Assembly (NCBI RefSeq): GCF_040115645.1 | Contig: NW_027096010.1 | Location: forward strand, 1,054,001 to 1,118,000 | Reading direction: 5' to 3' | Origin: Euwallacea fornicatus | Taxonomy: Eukaryota; Arthropoda; Insecta; Coleoptera; Curculionidae | DNA: 64,000 nt | In this document: positions 10,561-24,110 of the stretch, in pieces | How the letters are laid out: each line of letters starts with the position of its first letter | Numbering within the stretch: position 1 is the first letter of the stretch | The notes under the pieces: generated by a model | Told to the model about the DNA's origin: nothing | What the model saw: only the letters and a program-made list of their open reading frames with translations | The model's database searches: none | Position numbers and translations under genes: made by a program

Positions 10561-13200
10561 GAGGTCTTTCGGGTGTTACAATAAATCATTATTGCATCTT
10601 GTTGAATTTCCAAGAAAAATAGTACATTATGTGCTCAAACACACAACTTTTGTGACTATTCAAACTTTGAAGCTCGATAACTTCGGCAAATGAAGACCAA
10701 ATTTGTTAAACAAAGTGTCAAATTAATCAGCTCGACGAGATCTTTCGGATGTCACAATAAATCATTATTGCATCTTGTTGAATTTCCAAGGAAAATAGTA
10801 CAATATGTGCTCAAACACACAACTCTTGTGACTTTTCAAACTTTGAAGCTCGATAACTTCGGCAAATGAGGACCAAATTTGATAAATAAAGTGTCAAATT
10901 AATCAGCTCGACGAGATCTTCAGGATGTCGCATCAAATCATGATTGCATCTTGTTGAATTTCCAAGAAAAATAGTACATTATTTGCTCAAACACACAACT
11001 TTAGTGACTTTTCAAACTTTGAAGCTCGATAACTTCGGCAAATGAAGACCAAATTTGTTAAACAAAGTGTCAAATTAATCAGCTCGACGAGATCTTCAGG
11101 ATGTCGCATCAAATCATGATTGCATCTTGTTGAATTTCCAAGAAAAATAGTACATTATGTGCTCAAACACACAACTCTTGTGACTTTTCAAACTTTGAAG
11201 CTCGATAACTTCGGCAAATGAGGACCAAATTTGTTAAACAAAGTGTCAAATTAATTAGCTCGACGAGATCTTTCGGATGTCACAATAAATCATTATTGCA
11301 TTTAGTTGAATTTCTAAGAAAAATAGTACATTATGTGCTCAAACACACAACTCTTGTGACTTTTCAAACTTTGAAGCTCGATAACTTCGGCAAATGAGGA
11401 CCAAATTTGTTAAATAAAGTGTCAAATTAATCAGCTCGACGAGATCTTTCGGATGTCACAATAAATCATTATTGCATCTTGTTCAATTTCCAAGAAAAAT
11501 AGTAAAATATGTGGTCAAACACACAACTTTTGTGACTTTTCAAAATTTGAAGCTCGATAACTTCGGCAAATGAGGACCAAATTTCTTAAACAAAGTGTCA
11601 AATTAATCAGCTCGACGAGATCTTCAGGATGACACAACAAATCATTATTGCATCTTGTTGAATTTCCAAGAAAAATAGTACATTATGTGCTCAAACACAC
11701 AACTTTTGTGATTATTCAAACTTTGAAGCTCGATAACTTCGGCAAATGAAGACCAAATTTGTTAAACAAAGTGTCAAATTAATCAGCTCGACGAGATCTT
11801 TCGGGTGTTACAATAAATCATTATCGCATTTTGTTGAATTTCCAAGAAAAATAGTACAATATGTGCTCAAACACACAACTTTTGTGACTTTTCAAAATTT
11901 GAAGCTCGATAACTTCGGCAAATGAGGACCAAATTTCTTAAACAAAGTGTCAAATTAATCAGCTCGACGAGATCTTCAGGATGACACAACAAATCATTAT
12001 TGCATCTTGTTGAATTTCCAAGAAAAATAGTACATTATGTGCTCAAACACACAACTTTTGTGACTATTCAAACTTTGAAGCTCGATAACTTCGGCAAATG
12101 AAGACCAAATTTGTTAAACAAAGTGTCAAATTAATCAGCTCGACGAGATCTTCAGGATGTCGAATCAAATCATGATTGCATCTTGTTGAATTTCTAAGAA
12201 AAATAGTACATTATGTGCTCAAACACACAACTCTTGTGACTTTTCAAATTTTGAAGCTCGATAACTTCGGCAAATGAGGACCAAATTTCTTAAACAAAGT
12301 GTCAAATTAATCAGCTCGCCGAGATCTTCAGGATGTCACAACAAATCATTATTGCATGTTGTTGAATTTCCAAGAACAATAGTACATTATGTGCTCAAAC
12401 ACACAACTTTTGTGACTTTTCAAACTTTGAAGCTCGATAACTTCGGCAAATGAAGACCAAATTTGTTAAACAAAGTGTCAAATTAATCAGCTCGACGACA
12501 TCTTTAAGATGTCATAACACATCATGATTGCATCTTGTTCAATTTCCAAGAAAAATAGTACAATATGTGCTCAAACACAAGACTTTTGTGACTTTTCAAA
12601 TTTTGAAGCTCGATAACTTCGGCAAATGAGGACCAAATTTGTTAAATAAAGTGTCAAATTAATCAGCTCGATGAGATCTTCAGGATGACACAACAAATCA
12701 TTAATGCATCTTGTTGAATTTCCAAGAAAAATAGTACATTATGTGCTCAAACACACAACTCTTGTGACTTTTCAAACTTTGAAGCTCGATAACTGCGGCA
12801 AATGAAGACCAAATTTGTTAAACAAAGTGTCAAATTAATCAGCTCGACGAGATCTTTCGGATGTCACAATAAATCATTATTGCATTTAGTTGAATTTCCA
12901 AGAAAAATAGTACAATATGTGCTCAAACACACAACTTTTGTGACTTTTCAAAATTTAAAGCTCGATAACTTCGGCAAATGAGGACCAAATTTCTTAAACA
13001 AAGTGTCAAATTAATCAGCTCGACGAGATCTTCAGGATGTCGAATCAAATCATGATTGCATCTTGTTGAATTTCCAAGAAAAATAGTACATTATGTGCTC
13101 AAACACACAACTCTTGTGACTTTTCAAACTTTGAAGCTCGATAACTTCGGCAAATGAAGACCAAATTTGTTAAACAAAGTGTCAAATTAATCAGCTCGAC
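10561..13200 (+). repeat. 15-mer higher-order repeat, copy 1
   Basis: Fifteen monomers (2640 bp). The first five are a gaggtctttcggg monomer with gactattc tail, U with gataaataaag, T, a gtcgcatc/ctcttgtg monomer, and a gcatttag/tttctaag monomer. They are followed by A B C D F G H I J and an F-like monomer. The same order restarts at 13201. Private marks are ttaatgc in I (12673) and aaattttgaag in F (12145). The A B C D stretch at 11441-12144 repeats the left edge of the window. Confidence 0.88.
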
Positions 13201-15664
13201 GAGGTCTTTCGGGTGTTACAATAAATCATTATTGCATCTTGTTGAATTTCCAAGAAAAATAGTACATTATGTGCTCAAACACACAACTTTTGTGACTATT
13301 CAAACTTTGAAGCTCGATAACTTCGGCAAATGAAGACCAAATTTGTTAAACAAAGTGTCAAATTAATCAGCTCGACGAGATCTTTCGGATGTCACAATAA
13401 ATCATTATTGCATCTTGTTGAATTTCCAAGGAAAATAGTACAATATGTGCTCAAACACACAACTCTTGTGACTTTTCAAACTTTGAAGCTCGATAACTTC
13501 GGCAAATGAGGACCAAATTTGATAAATAAAGTGTCAAATTAATCAGCTCGACGAGATCTTCAGGATGTCGCATCAAATCATGATTGCATCTTGTTGAATT
13601 TCCAAGAAAAATAGTACATTATTTGCTCAAACACACAACTTTAGTGACTTTTCAAACTTTGAAGCTCGATAACTTCGGCAAATGAAGACCAAATTTGTTA
13701 AACAAAGTGTCAAATTAATCAGCTCGACGAGATCTTCAGGATGTCGCATCAAATCATGATTGCATCTTGTTGAATTTCCAAGAAAAATAGTACATTATGT
13801 GCTCAAACACACAACTCTTGTGACTTTTCAAACTTTGAAGCTCGATAACTTCGGCAAATGAGGACCAAATTTGTTAAACAAAGTGTCAAATTAATTAGCT
13901 CGACGAGATCTTTCGGATGTCACAATAAATCATTATTGCATTTAGTTGAATTTCTAAGAAAAATAGTACATTATGTGCTCAAACACACAACTCTTGTGAC
14001 TTTTCAAACTTTGAAGCTCGATAACTTCGGCAAATGAGGACCAAATTTGTTAAATAAAGTGTCAAATTAATCAGCTCGACGAGATCTTTCGGATGTCACA
14101 ATAAATCATTATTGCATCTTGTTCAATTTCCAAGAAAAATAGTAAAATATGTGGTCAAACACACAACTTTTGTGACTTTTCAAAATTTGAAGCTCGATAA
14201 CTTCGGCAAATGAGGACCAAATTTCTTAAACAAAGTGTCAAATTAATCAGCTCGACGAGATCTTCAGGATGACACAACAAATCATTATTGCATCTTGTTG
14301 AATTTCCAAGAAAAATAGTACATTATGTGCTCAAACACACAACTTTTGTGATTATTCAAACTTTGAAGCTCGATAACTTCGGCAAATGAAGACCAAATTT
14401 GTTAAACAAAGTGTCAAATTAATCAGCTCGACGAGATCTTTCGGGTGTTACAATAAATCATTATCGCATTTTGTTGAATTTCCAAGAAAAATAGTACAAT
14501 ATGTGCTCAAACACACAACTTTTGTGACTTTTCAAAATTTGAAGCTCGATAACTTCGGCAAATGAGGACCAAATTTCTTAAACAAAGTGTCAAATTAATC
14601 AGCTCGACGAGATCTTCAGGATGACACAACAAATCATTATTGCATCTTGTTGAATTTCCAAGAAAAATAGTACATTATGTGCTCAAACACACAACTTTTG
14701 TGACTATTCAAACTTTGAAGCTCGATAACTTCGGCAAATGAAGACCAAATTTGTTAAACAAAGTGTCAAATTAATCAGCTCGACGAGATCTTCAGGATGT
14801 CGAATCAAATCATGATTGCATCTTGTTGAATTTCTAAGAAAAATAGTACATTATGTGCTCAAACACACAACTCTTGTGACTTTTCAAACTTTGAAGCTCG
14901 ATAACTTCGGCAAATGAGGACCAAATTTCTTAAACAAAGTGTCAAATTAATCAGCTCGCCGAGATCTTCAGGATGTCACAACAAATCATTATTGCATGTT
15001 GTTGAATTTCCAAGAACAATAGTACATTATGTGCTCAAACACACAACTTTTGTGACTTTTCAAACTTTGAAGCTCGATAACTTCGGCAAATGAAGACCAA
15101 ATTTGTTAAACAAAGTGTCAAATTAATCAGCTCGACGACATCTTTAAGATGTCATAACACATCATGATTGCATCTTGTTCAATTTCCAAGAAAAATAGTA
15201 CATTATGTGCTCAAACACACAACTCTTGTGACTTTTCAAATTTTGAAGCTCGATAACTTCGGCAAATGAGGACCAAATTTGTTAAATAAAGTGTCAAATT
15301 AATCAGCTCGATGAGATCTTCAGGATGACACAACAAATCATTATTGCATCTTGTTGAATTTCCAAGAAAAATAGTACATTATGTGCTCAAACACACAACT
15401 CTTGTGACTTTTCAAACTTTGAAGCTCGATAACTGCGGCAAATGAAGACCAAATTTGTTAAACAAAGTGTCAAATTAATCAGCTCGACGAGATCTTTCGG
15501 ATGTCACAATAAATCATTATTGCATTTAGTTGAATTTCCAAGAAAAATAGTACAATATGTGCTCAAACACACAACTTTTGTGACTTTTCAAAATTTAAAG
15601 CTCGATAACTTCGGCAAATGAGGACCAAATTTCTTAAACAAAGTGTCAAATTAATCAGCTCGAC
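13201..15664 (+). repeat. 15-mer higher-order repeat, copy 2 (14 monomers matched)
   Basis: Fourteen monomers matching 10561-13024 in order and in most diagnostic bases. The clearest exception is the H monomer at 15137: its middle reads cattatgtgctc with acaactcttgtg, whereas copy 1 has caatatgtgctc with acaagactttt. Head and tail still match, so only an internal patch has changed. The fifteenth position is a different F monomer (tail gttaaataaag), where the next HOR pattern takes over. Confidence 0.86.
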
Positions 15665-17599
15665 GAGATCTTCAGGATGTCGAATCAAATCATGATTGCA
15701 TCTTGTTGAATTTCTAAGAAAAATAGTACATTATGTGCTCAAACACACAACTCTTGTGACTTTTCAAACTTTGAAGCTCGATAACTTCGGCAAATGAGGA
15801 CCAAATTTGTTAAATAAAGTGTCAAATTAATCAGCTCGACGAGATCTTTCGGATGTCACAATAAATCATTATTGCATCTTGTTCAATTTCCAAGAAAAAT
15901 AGTAAAATATGTGGTCAAACACACAACTTTTGTGACTTTTCAAAATTTGAAGCTCGATAACTTCGGCAAATGAGGACCAAATTTCTTAAACAAAGTGTCA
16001 AATTAATCAGCTCGACGAGATCTTCAGGATGACACAACAAATCATTATTGCATCTTGTTGAATTTCCAAGAAAAATAGTACATTATGTGCTCAAACACAC
16101 AACTTTTGTGACTATTCAAACTTTGAAGCTCGATAACTTCGGCAAATGAAGACCAAATTTGTTAAACAAAGTGTCAAATTAATCAGCTCGACGAGATCTT
16201 CAGGATGTCGAATCAAATCATGATTGCATCTTGTTGAATTTCTAAGAAAAATAGTACATTATGTGCTCAAACACACAACTCTTGTGACTTTTCAAACTTT
16301 GAAGCTCGATAACTTCGGCAAATGAGGACCAAATTTGTTAAATAAAGTGTCAAATTAATCAGCTCGACGAGATCTTTCGGATGTCACAATAAATCATTAT
16401 TGCATCTTGTTCAATTTCCAAGAAAAATAGTAAAATATGTGGTCAAACACACAACTTTTGTGACTTTTCAAAATTTGAAGCTCGATAACTTCGGCAAATG
16501 AGGACCAAATTTCTTAAACAAAGTGTCAAATTAATCAGCTCGACGAGGTCTTTCGGGTGTTACAATAAATCATTATCGCATTTTGTTGAATTTCCAAGAA
16601 AAATAGTACATTATGTGCTCAAACACACAACTTTTGTGATTATTCAAACTTTGAAGCTCGATAACTTCGGCAAATGAAGACCAAATTTGTTAAACAAAGT
16701 GTCAAATTAATCAGCTCGACGAGATCTTTCGGGTGTTACAATAAATCATTATCGCATTTTGTTGAATTTCCAAGAAAAATAGTACAATATGTGCTCAAAC
16801 ACACAACTTTTGTGACTTTTCAAAATTTGAAGCTCGATAACTTCGGCAAATGATGACCAAATTTCTTAAACAAAGTGTCAAATTAATCAGCTCGACGAGA
16901 TCTTCAGGATGTCGAATCAAATCATGATTGCATCATGTTGAATTTCCAAGAAAAATAGTACATTATGTGCTCAAACACACAACTTTTGTGACTATTCAAA
17001 CTTTGAAGCTCGATAACTTCGGCAAATGAGGACCAAATTTCTTAAACAAAGTGTCAAATTAATCAGCTCGCCGAGATCTTCAGGATGTCACAACAAATCA
17101 TTATTGCATCTTGTTGAATTTCCAAGAACAATAGTACATTATGTGCTCAAACACACAACTTTTGTGACTTTTCAAACTTTGAAGCTCGATAACTTCGGCA
17201 AATGAGGACCAAATTAGTTAAACAAAGTGTCAAATTAATCAGCTCCACGAGATCTTCAGGATGTCGCATCAAATCATGATTGCATCTTGTTGAATTTCCA
17301 AGAAAAATAGTACATTATTTGCTCAAACACATAACTTTAGTGACTTTTCAAACTTTGAAGCTCGATAACTTCGGCAAATGAGGACCAAATTAGTTAAACA
17401 ATGTGTCAAATTAATCAGCTCGACGAGGTCTTTCGGGTGTTACAATAAATCATTATCGCATTTTGTTGAATTTCCAAGAAAAATAGTACAATATGTGCTC
17501 AAACACACAACTCTTGTGACTTTCAAACTTTGAAGCTCGATAACTTCGGCAAATGAGGACCAAATTTCTTAAACAAAGTGTCAAATTAATCAGCTCGAC
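15137..17599 (+). repeat. 21-mer family HOR, leading partial unit
   Basis: Fourteen monomers, H I J F A D F A B' C Q G T O, ending in the 175-bp monomer. They correspond one to one with the last fourteen monomers of the next unit (18832-21294), so this is the truncated first copy of the large domain 2 HOR. B' means a gaggtctttcggg head with a gattattc tail. The first three monomers also close the second 15-mer, so the 15-mer and the 21-mer share a segment. Confidence 0.85.
17425..17599 (+). repeat. 175-bp monomer, 1-bp deletion (first of five)
   Basis: An O-type monomer reading gtgactttcaaac where nearly all others read gtgacttttcaaac; one t of a four-t run is missing. The following monomer starts at 17600 instead of 17601. 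It is always preceded by a T monomer ending in caatgtgtc. In this copy the preceding T has the private base acataactttag. Confidence 0.93.
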
Positions 17600-17775
17600 G
17601 AGATCTTTCGGATGTCACAATAAATCATTATTGCATCTTGTTGAATTTCCAAGAAAAATAGTACAATATGTGCTCAAACACACAACTCTTGTGACTTTTC
17701 AAACTTTGAAGCTCGATAACTTCGGCAAATGAGGACCAAATTTCTTAAACAAAGTGTCAAATTAATCAGCTCGAC
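17600..17775 (+). repeat. Reference monomer (type X) with internal landmarks
   Basis: This monomer is close to the plain form and serves as a coordinate guide. Short inverted repeats cover much of it: CAATAA/TTATTG around ATCA at monomer 19-34 (17618-17633), TGTG/CACA around ctcaaa at 70-83, CACAA/TTGTG around ctc at 82-94, GAAG/CTTC around ctcgataa at 109-124, and CTCG-a-CGAG across the junction (171 to base 3 of the next monomer). Where position 145 is g, the 8-bp palindrome CAAATTTG also forms. AGATCT sits at position 2-7 and TCGA occurs twice, so the array should give a 176-bp ladder with enzymes cutting those sites. Heads with gaggtct, gagatgt or gacatct have lost AGATCT. Confidence 0.85.
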
Positions 17776-20700
17776 GAGATCTTCAGGATGTCGCATCAAA
17801 TCATGATTGCATCTTGTTGAATTTCCAAGAAAAATAGTACAATATGTGCTCAAACACACAACTTTTGTGACTTTTCAAACTTTGAAGCTCGATAACTTCG
17901 GCAAATGAGGACCAAATTTGTTAAATAAAGTGTCAAATTAATCAGCTCGATGAGATCTTCAGGATGACACAACAAATCATTATTGCATCTTGTTGAATTT
18001 CCAAGAAAAATAGTACATTATGTGCTCAAACACACAACTCTTGTGACTTTTCAAACTTTGAAGCTCGATAACTTCGGCAAATGAAGACCAAATTTGTTAA
18101 ACAAAGTGTCAAATTAATCAGCTCGACGAGATCTTTCGGGTGTTACAATAAATCATTATTGCATCTTGTTGAATTTCCAAGAAAAATAGTACATTATGTG
18201 CTCAAACACACAACTCTTGTGACTTTTCAAACTTTGAAGCTCGATAACTTCGGCAAATGAGGACCAAATTTGTTAAACAAAGTGTCAAATTAATCAGCTC
18301 GACGAGATCTTTCGGATGTCACAATAAATCATTATTGCATTTAGTTGAATTTCCAAGAAAAATAGTACAATATGTGCTCAAACACACAACTTTTGTGACT
18401 TTTCAAACTTTGAAGCTCGATAACTTCGGCAAATGAGGACCAAATTTGTTAAATAAAGTGTCAAATTAATCAGCTCGATGAGATCTTCAGGATGACACAA
18501 CAAATCATTATTGCATCTTGTTGAATTTCCAAGAAAAATAGTACATTATGTGCTCAAACACACAACTCTTGTGACTATTCAAACTTTGAAGCTCGATAAC
18601 TTCGGCAAATGAAGACCAAATTTGTTAAACAAAGTGTCAAATTAATCAGCTCGACGAGATCTTTCGGATGTCACAATAAATCATTATTGCATCTTGTTGA
18701 ATTTCCAAGGAAAATAGTACAATATGTGCTCAAACACACAACTCTTGTGACTTTTCAAACTTTGAAGCTCGATAACTTCGGCAAATGAGGACCAAATTTG
18801 ATAAATAAAGTGTCAAATTAATCAGCTCGACGACATCTTTAAGATGTCATAACACATCATGATTGCATCTTGTTCAATTTCCAAGAAAAATAGTACAATA
18901 TGTGCTCAAACACAAGACTTTTGTGACTTTTCAAATTTTGAAGCTCGATAACTTCGGCAAATGAGGACCAAATTTGTTAAATAAAGTGTCAAATTAATCA
19001 GCTCGATGAGATCTTCAGGATGACACAACAAATCATTATTGCATCTTGTTGAATTTCCAAGAAAAATAGTACATTATGTGCTCAAACACACAACTCTTGT
19101 GACTTTTCAAACTTTGAAGCTCGATAACTGCGGCAAATGAAGACCAAATTTGTTAAACAAAGTGTCAAATTAATCAGCTCGACGAGATCTTTCGGATGTC
19201 ACAATAAATCATTATTGCATTTAGTTGAATTTCCAAGAAAAATAGTACAATATGTGCTCAAACACACAACTTTTGTGACTTTTCAAAATTTAAAGCTCGA
19301 TAACTTCGGCAAATGAGGACCAAATTTCTTAAACAAAGTGTCAAATTAATCAGCTCGACGAGATCTTCAGGATGTCGAATCAAATCATGATTGCATCTTG
19401 TTGAATTTCTAAGAAAAATAGTACATTATGTGCTCAAACACACAACTCTTGTGACTTTTCAAACTTTGAAGCTCGATAACTTCGGCAAATGAGGACCAAA
19501 TTTGTTAAATAAAGTGTCAAATTAATCAGCTCGACGAGATCTTTCGGATGTCACAATAAATCATTATTGCATCTTGTTCAATTTCCAAGAAAAATAGTAA
19601 AATATGTGGTCAAACACACAACTTTTGTGACTTTTCAAAATTTGAAGCTCGATAACTTCGGCAAATGAGGACCAAATTTCTTAAACAAAGTGTCAAATTA
19701 ATCAGCTCGACGAGATCTTCAGGATGACACAACAAATCATTATTGCATCTTGTTGAATTTCCAAGAAAAATAGTACATTATGTGCTCAAACACACAACTT
19801 TTGTGACTATTCAAACTTTGAAGCTCGATAACTTCGGCAAATGAAGACCAAATTTGTTAAACAAAGTGTCAAATTAATCAGCTCGACGAGATCTTCAGGA
19901 TGTCGAATCAAATCATGATTGCATCTTGTTGAATTTCTAAGAAAAATAGTACATTATGTGCTCAAACACACAACTCTTGTGACTTTTCAAACTTTGAAGC
20001 TCGATAACTTCGGCAAATGAGGACCAAATTTGTTAAATAAAGTGTCAAATTAATCAGCTCGACGAGATCTTTCGGATGTCACAATAAATCATTATTGCAT
20101 CTTGTTCAATTTCCAAGAAAAATAGTAAAATATGTGGTCAAACACACAACTTTTGTGACTTTTCAAAATTTGAAGCTCGATAACTTCGGCAAATGAGGAC
20201 CAAATTTCTTAAACAAAGTGTCAAATTAATCAGCTCGACGAGGTCTTTCGGGTGTTACAATAAATCATTATCGCATTTTGTTGAATTTCCAAGAAAAATA
20301 GTACATTATGTGCTCAAACACACAACTTTTGTGATTATTCAAACTTTGAAGCTCGATAACTTCGGCAAATGAAGACCAAATTTGTTAAACAAAGTGTCAA
20401 ATTAATCAGCTCGACGAGATCTTTCGGGTGTTACAATAAATCATTATCGCATTTTGTTGAATTTCCAAGAAAAATAGTACAATATGTGCTCAAACACACA
20501 ACTTTTGTGACTTTTCAAAATTTGAAGCTCGATAACTTCGGCAAATGATGACCAAATTTCTTAAACAAAGTGTCAAATTAATCAGCTCGACGAGATCTTC
20601 AGGATGTCGAATCAAATCATGATTGCATCATGTTGAATTTCCAAGAAAAATAGTACATTATGTGCTCAAACACACAACTTTTGTGACTATTCAAACTTTG

Positions 20701-21119
20701 AAGCTCGATAACTTCGGCAAATGAGGACCAAATTTCTTAAACAAAGTGTCAAATTAATCAGCTCGCCGAGATCTTCAGGATGTCACAACAAATCATTATT
20801 GCATCTTGTTGAATTTCCAAGAACAATAGTACATTATGTGCTCAAACACACAACTTTTGTGACTTTTCAAACTTTGAAGCTCGATAACTTCGGCAAATGA
20901 GGACCAAATTAGTTAAACAAAGTGTCAAATTAATCAGCTCCACGAGATCTTCAGGATGTCGCATCAAATCATGATTGCATCTTGTTGAATTTCCAAGAAA
21001 AATAGTACATTATTTGCTCAAACACACAACTTTAGTGACTTTTCAAACTTTGAAGCTCGATAACTTCGGCAAATGAGGACCAAATTAGTTAAACAATGTG
21101 TCAAATTAATCAGCTCGAC

Positions 21120-21294
21120 GAGGTCTTTCGGGTGTTACAATAAATCATTATCGCATTTTGTTGAATTTCCAAGAAAAATAGTACAATATGTGCTCAAACA
21201 CACAACTCTTGTGACTTTCAAACTTTGAAGCTCGATAACTTCGGCAAATGAGGACCAAATTTCTTAAACAAAGTGTCAAATTAATCAGCTCGAC
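21120..21294 (+). repeat. 175-bp monomer, second copy
   Basis: Same missing t in gtgactttcaaac and same position after a caatgtgtc T monomer, closing HOR unit 1. Descent from the same mutation as the monomer at 17425 is far more likely than a repeat event. Confidence 0.93.
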
Positions 21295-24110
21295 GAGATC
21301 TTTCGGATGTCACAATAAATCATTATTGCATCTTGTTGAATTTCCAAGAAAAATAGTACAATATGTGCTCAAACACACAACTCTTGTGACTTTTCAAACT
21401 TTGAAGCTCGATAACTTCGGCAAATGAGGACCAAATTTCTTAAACAAAGTGTCAAATTAATCAGCTCGACGAGATCTTCAGGATGTCGCATCAAATCATG
21501 ATTGCATCTTGTTGAATTTCCAAGAAAAATAGTACAATATGTGCTCAAACACACAACTTTTGTGACTTTTCAAACTTTGAAGCTCGATAACTTCGGCAAA
21601 TGAGGACCAAATTTGTTAAATAAAGTGTCAAATTAATCAGCTCGATGAGATCTTCAGGATGACACAACAAATCATTATTGCATCTTGTTGAATTTCCAAG
21701 AAAAATAGTACATTATGTGCTCAAACACACAACTCTTGTGACTTTTCAAACTTTGAAGCTCGATAACTTCGGCAAATGAAGACCAAATTTGTTAAACAAA
21801 GTGTCAAATTAATCAGCTCGACGAGATCTTTCGGGTGTTACAATAAATCATTATTGCATCTTGTTGAATTTCCAAGAAAAATAGTACATTATGTGCTCAA
21901 ACACACAACTCTTGTGACTTTTCAAACTTTGAAGCTCGATAACTTCGGCAAATGAGGACCAAATTTGTTAAACAAAGTGTCAAATTAATCAGCTCGACGA
22001 GATCTTTCGGATGTCACAATAAATCATTATTGCATTTAGTTGAATTTCCAAGAAAAATAGTACAATATGTGCTCAAACACACAACTTTTGTGACTTTTCA
22101 AACTTTGAAGCTCGATAACTTCGGCAAATGAGGACCAAATTTGTTAAATAAAGTGTCAAATTAATCAGCTCGATGAGATCTTCAGGATGACACAACAAAT
22201 CATTATTGCATCTTGTTGAATTTCCAAGAAAAATAGTACATTATGTGCTCAAACACACAACTCTTGTGACTATTCAAACTTTGAAGCTCGATAACTTCGG
22301 CAAATGAAGACCAAATTTGTTAAACAAAGTGTCAAATTAATCAGCTCGACGAGATCTTTCGGATGTCACAATAAATCATTATTGCATCTTGTTGAATTTC
22401 CAAGGAAAATAGTACAATATGTGCTCAAACACACAACTCTTGTGACTTTTCAAACTTTGAAGCTCGATAACTTCGGCAAATGAGGACCAAATTTGATAAA
22501 TAAAGTGTCAAATTAATCAGCTCGACGACATCTTTAAGATGTCATAACACATCATGATTGCATCTTGTTCAATTTCCAAGAAAAATAGTACAATATGTGC
22601 TCAAACACAAGACTTTTGTGACTTTTCAAATTTTGAAGCTCGATAACTTCGGCAAATGAGGACCAAATTTGTTAAATAAAGTGTCAAATTAATCAGCTCG
22701 ATGAGATCTTCAGGATGACACAACAAATCATTATTGCATCTTGTTGAATTTCCAAGAAAAATAGTACATTATGTGCTCAAACACACAACTCTTGTGACTT
22801 TTCAAACTTTGAAGCTCGATAACTGCGGCAAATGAAGACCAAATTTGTTAAACAAAGTGTCAAATTAATCAGCTCGACGAGATCTTTCGGATGTCACAAT
22901 AAATCATTATTGCATTTAGTTGAATTTCCAAGAAAAATAGTACAATATGTGCTCAAACACACAACTTTTGTGACTTTTCAAAATTTAAAGCTCGATAACT
23001 TCGGCAAATGAGGACCAAATTTCTTAAACAAAGTGTCAAATTAATCAGCTCGACGAGATCTTCAGGATGTCGAATCAAATCATGATTGCATCTTGTTGAA
23101 TTTCTAAGAAAAATAGTACATTATGTGCTCAAACACACAACTCTTGTGACTTTTCAAACTTTGAAGCTCGATAACTTCGGCAAATGAGGACCAAATTTGT
23201 TAAATAAAGTGTCAAATTAATCAGCTCGACGAGATCTTTCGGATGTCACAATAAATCATTATTGCATCTTGTTCAATTTCCAAGAAAAATAGTAAAATAT
23301 GTGGTCAAACACACAACTTTTGTGACTTTTCAAAATTTGAAGCTCGATAACTTCGGCAAATGAGGACCAAATTTCTTAAACAAAGTGTCAAATTAATCAG
23401 CTCGACGAGATCTTCAGGATGACACAACAAATCATTATTGCATCTTGTTGAATTTCCAAGAAAAATAGTACATTATGTGCTCAAACACACAACTTTTGTG
23501 ACTATTCAAACTTTGAAGCTCGATAACTTCGGCAAATGAAGACCAAATTTGTTAAACAAAGTGTCAAATTAATCAGCTCGACGAGATCTTCAGGATGTCG
23601 AATCAAATCATGATTGCATCTTGTTGAATTTCTAAGAAAAATAGTACATTATGTGCTCAAACACACAACTCTTGTGACTTTTCAAACTTTGAAGCTCGAT
23701 AACTTCGGCAAATGAGGACCAAATTTGTTAAATAAAGTGTCAAATTAATCAGCTCGACGAGATCTTTCGGATGTCACAATAAATCATTATTGCATCTTGT
23801 TCAATTTCCAAGAAAAATAGTAAAATATGTGGTCAAACACACAACTTTTGTGACTTTTCAAAATTTGAAGCTCGATAACTTCGGCAAATGAGGACCAAAT
23901 TTCTTAAACAAAGTGTCAAATTAATCAGCTCGACGAGGTCTTTCGGGTGTTACAATAAATCATTATCGCATTTTGTTGAATTTCCAAGAAAAATAGTACA
24001 TTATGTGCTCAAACACACAACTTTTGTGATTATTCAAACTTTGAAGCTCGATAACTTCGGCAAATGAAGACCAAATTTGTTAAACAAAGTGTCAAATTAA
24101 TCAGCTCGAC

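Larger units (their letters stand above)
17600..21294 (+). repeat. 21-mer higher-order repeat, unit 1 (3695 bp)
   Basis: Twenty-one monomers: X (17600), a gtcgcatc/caatatg monomer (17776), an I-like monomer (17952), three mixed monomers (18128, 18304, 18480), U (18656), then H I J F A D F A B' C Q G T and the 175-bp O. The expected length is 21 x 176 - 1 = 3695, as observed. This is the shortest complete copy and the best template for comparing the longer ones. Confidence 0.9.

Noticed and set aside
17619..17650. tRNA or small RNA gene suggested by the short dyads
   Set aside because: The stems are 4-6 bp and there is no cloverleaf, box A/box B pair or poly-T terminator arrangement. They are better described as satellite dyads.
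17674..17859. Minus-strand 61-codon reading frames, eight in all: 17674, 21369, 27352, 32103, 34743, 37735, 41958 and 45830
   Set aside because: Each lies across two satellite monomers, opens with GTG rather than ATG, and recurs only because the monomers recur. The spacing is a multiple of 176 (or that less 1). No domain or codon bias is visible.
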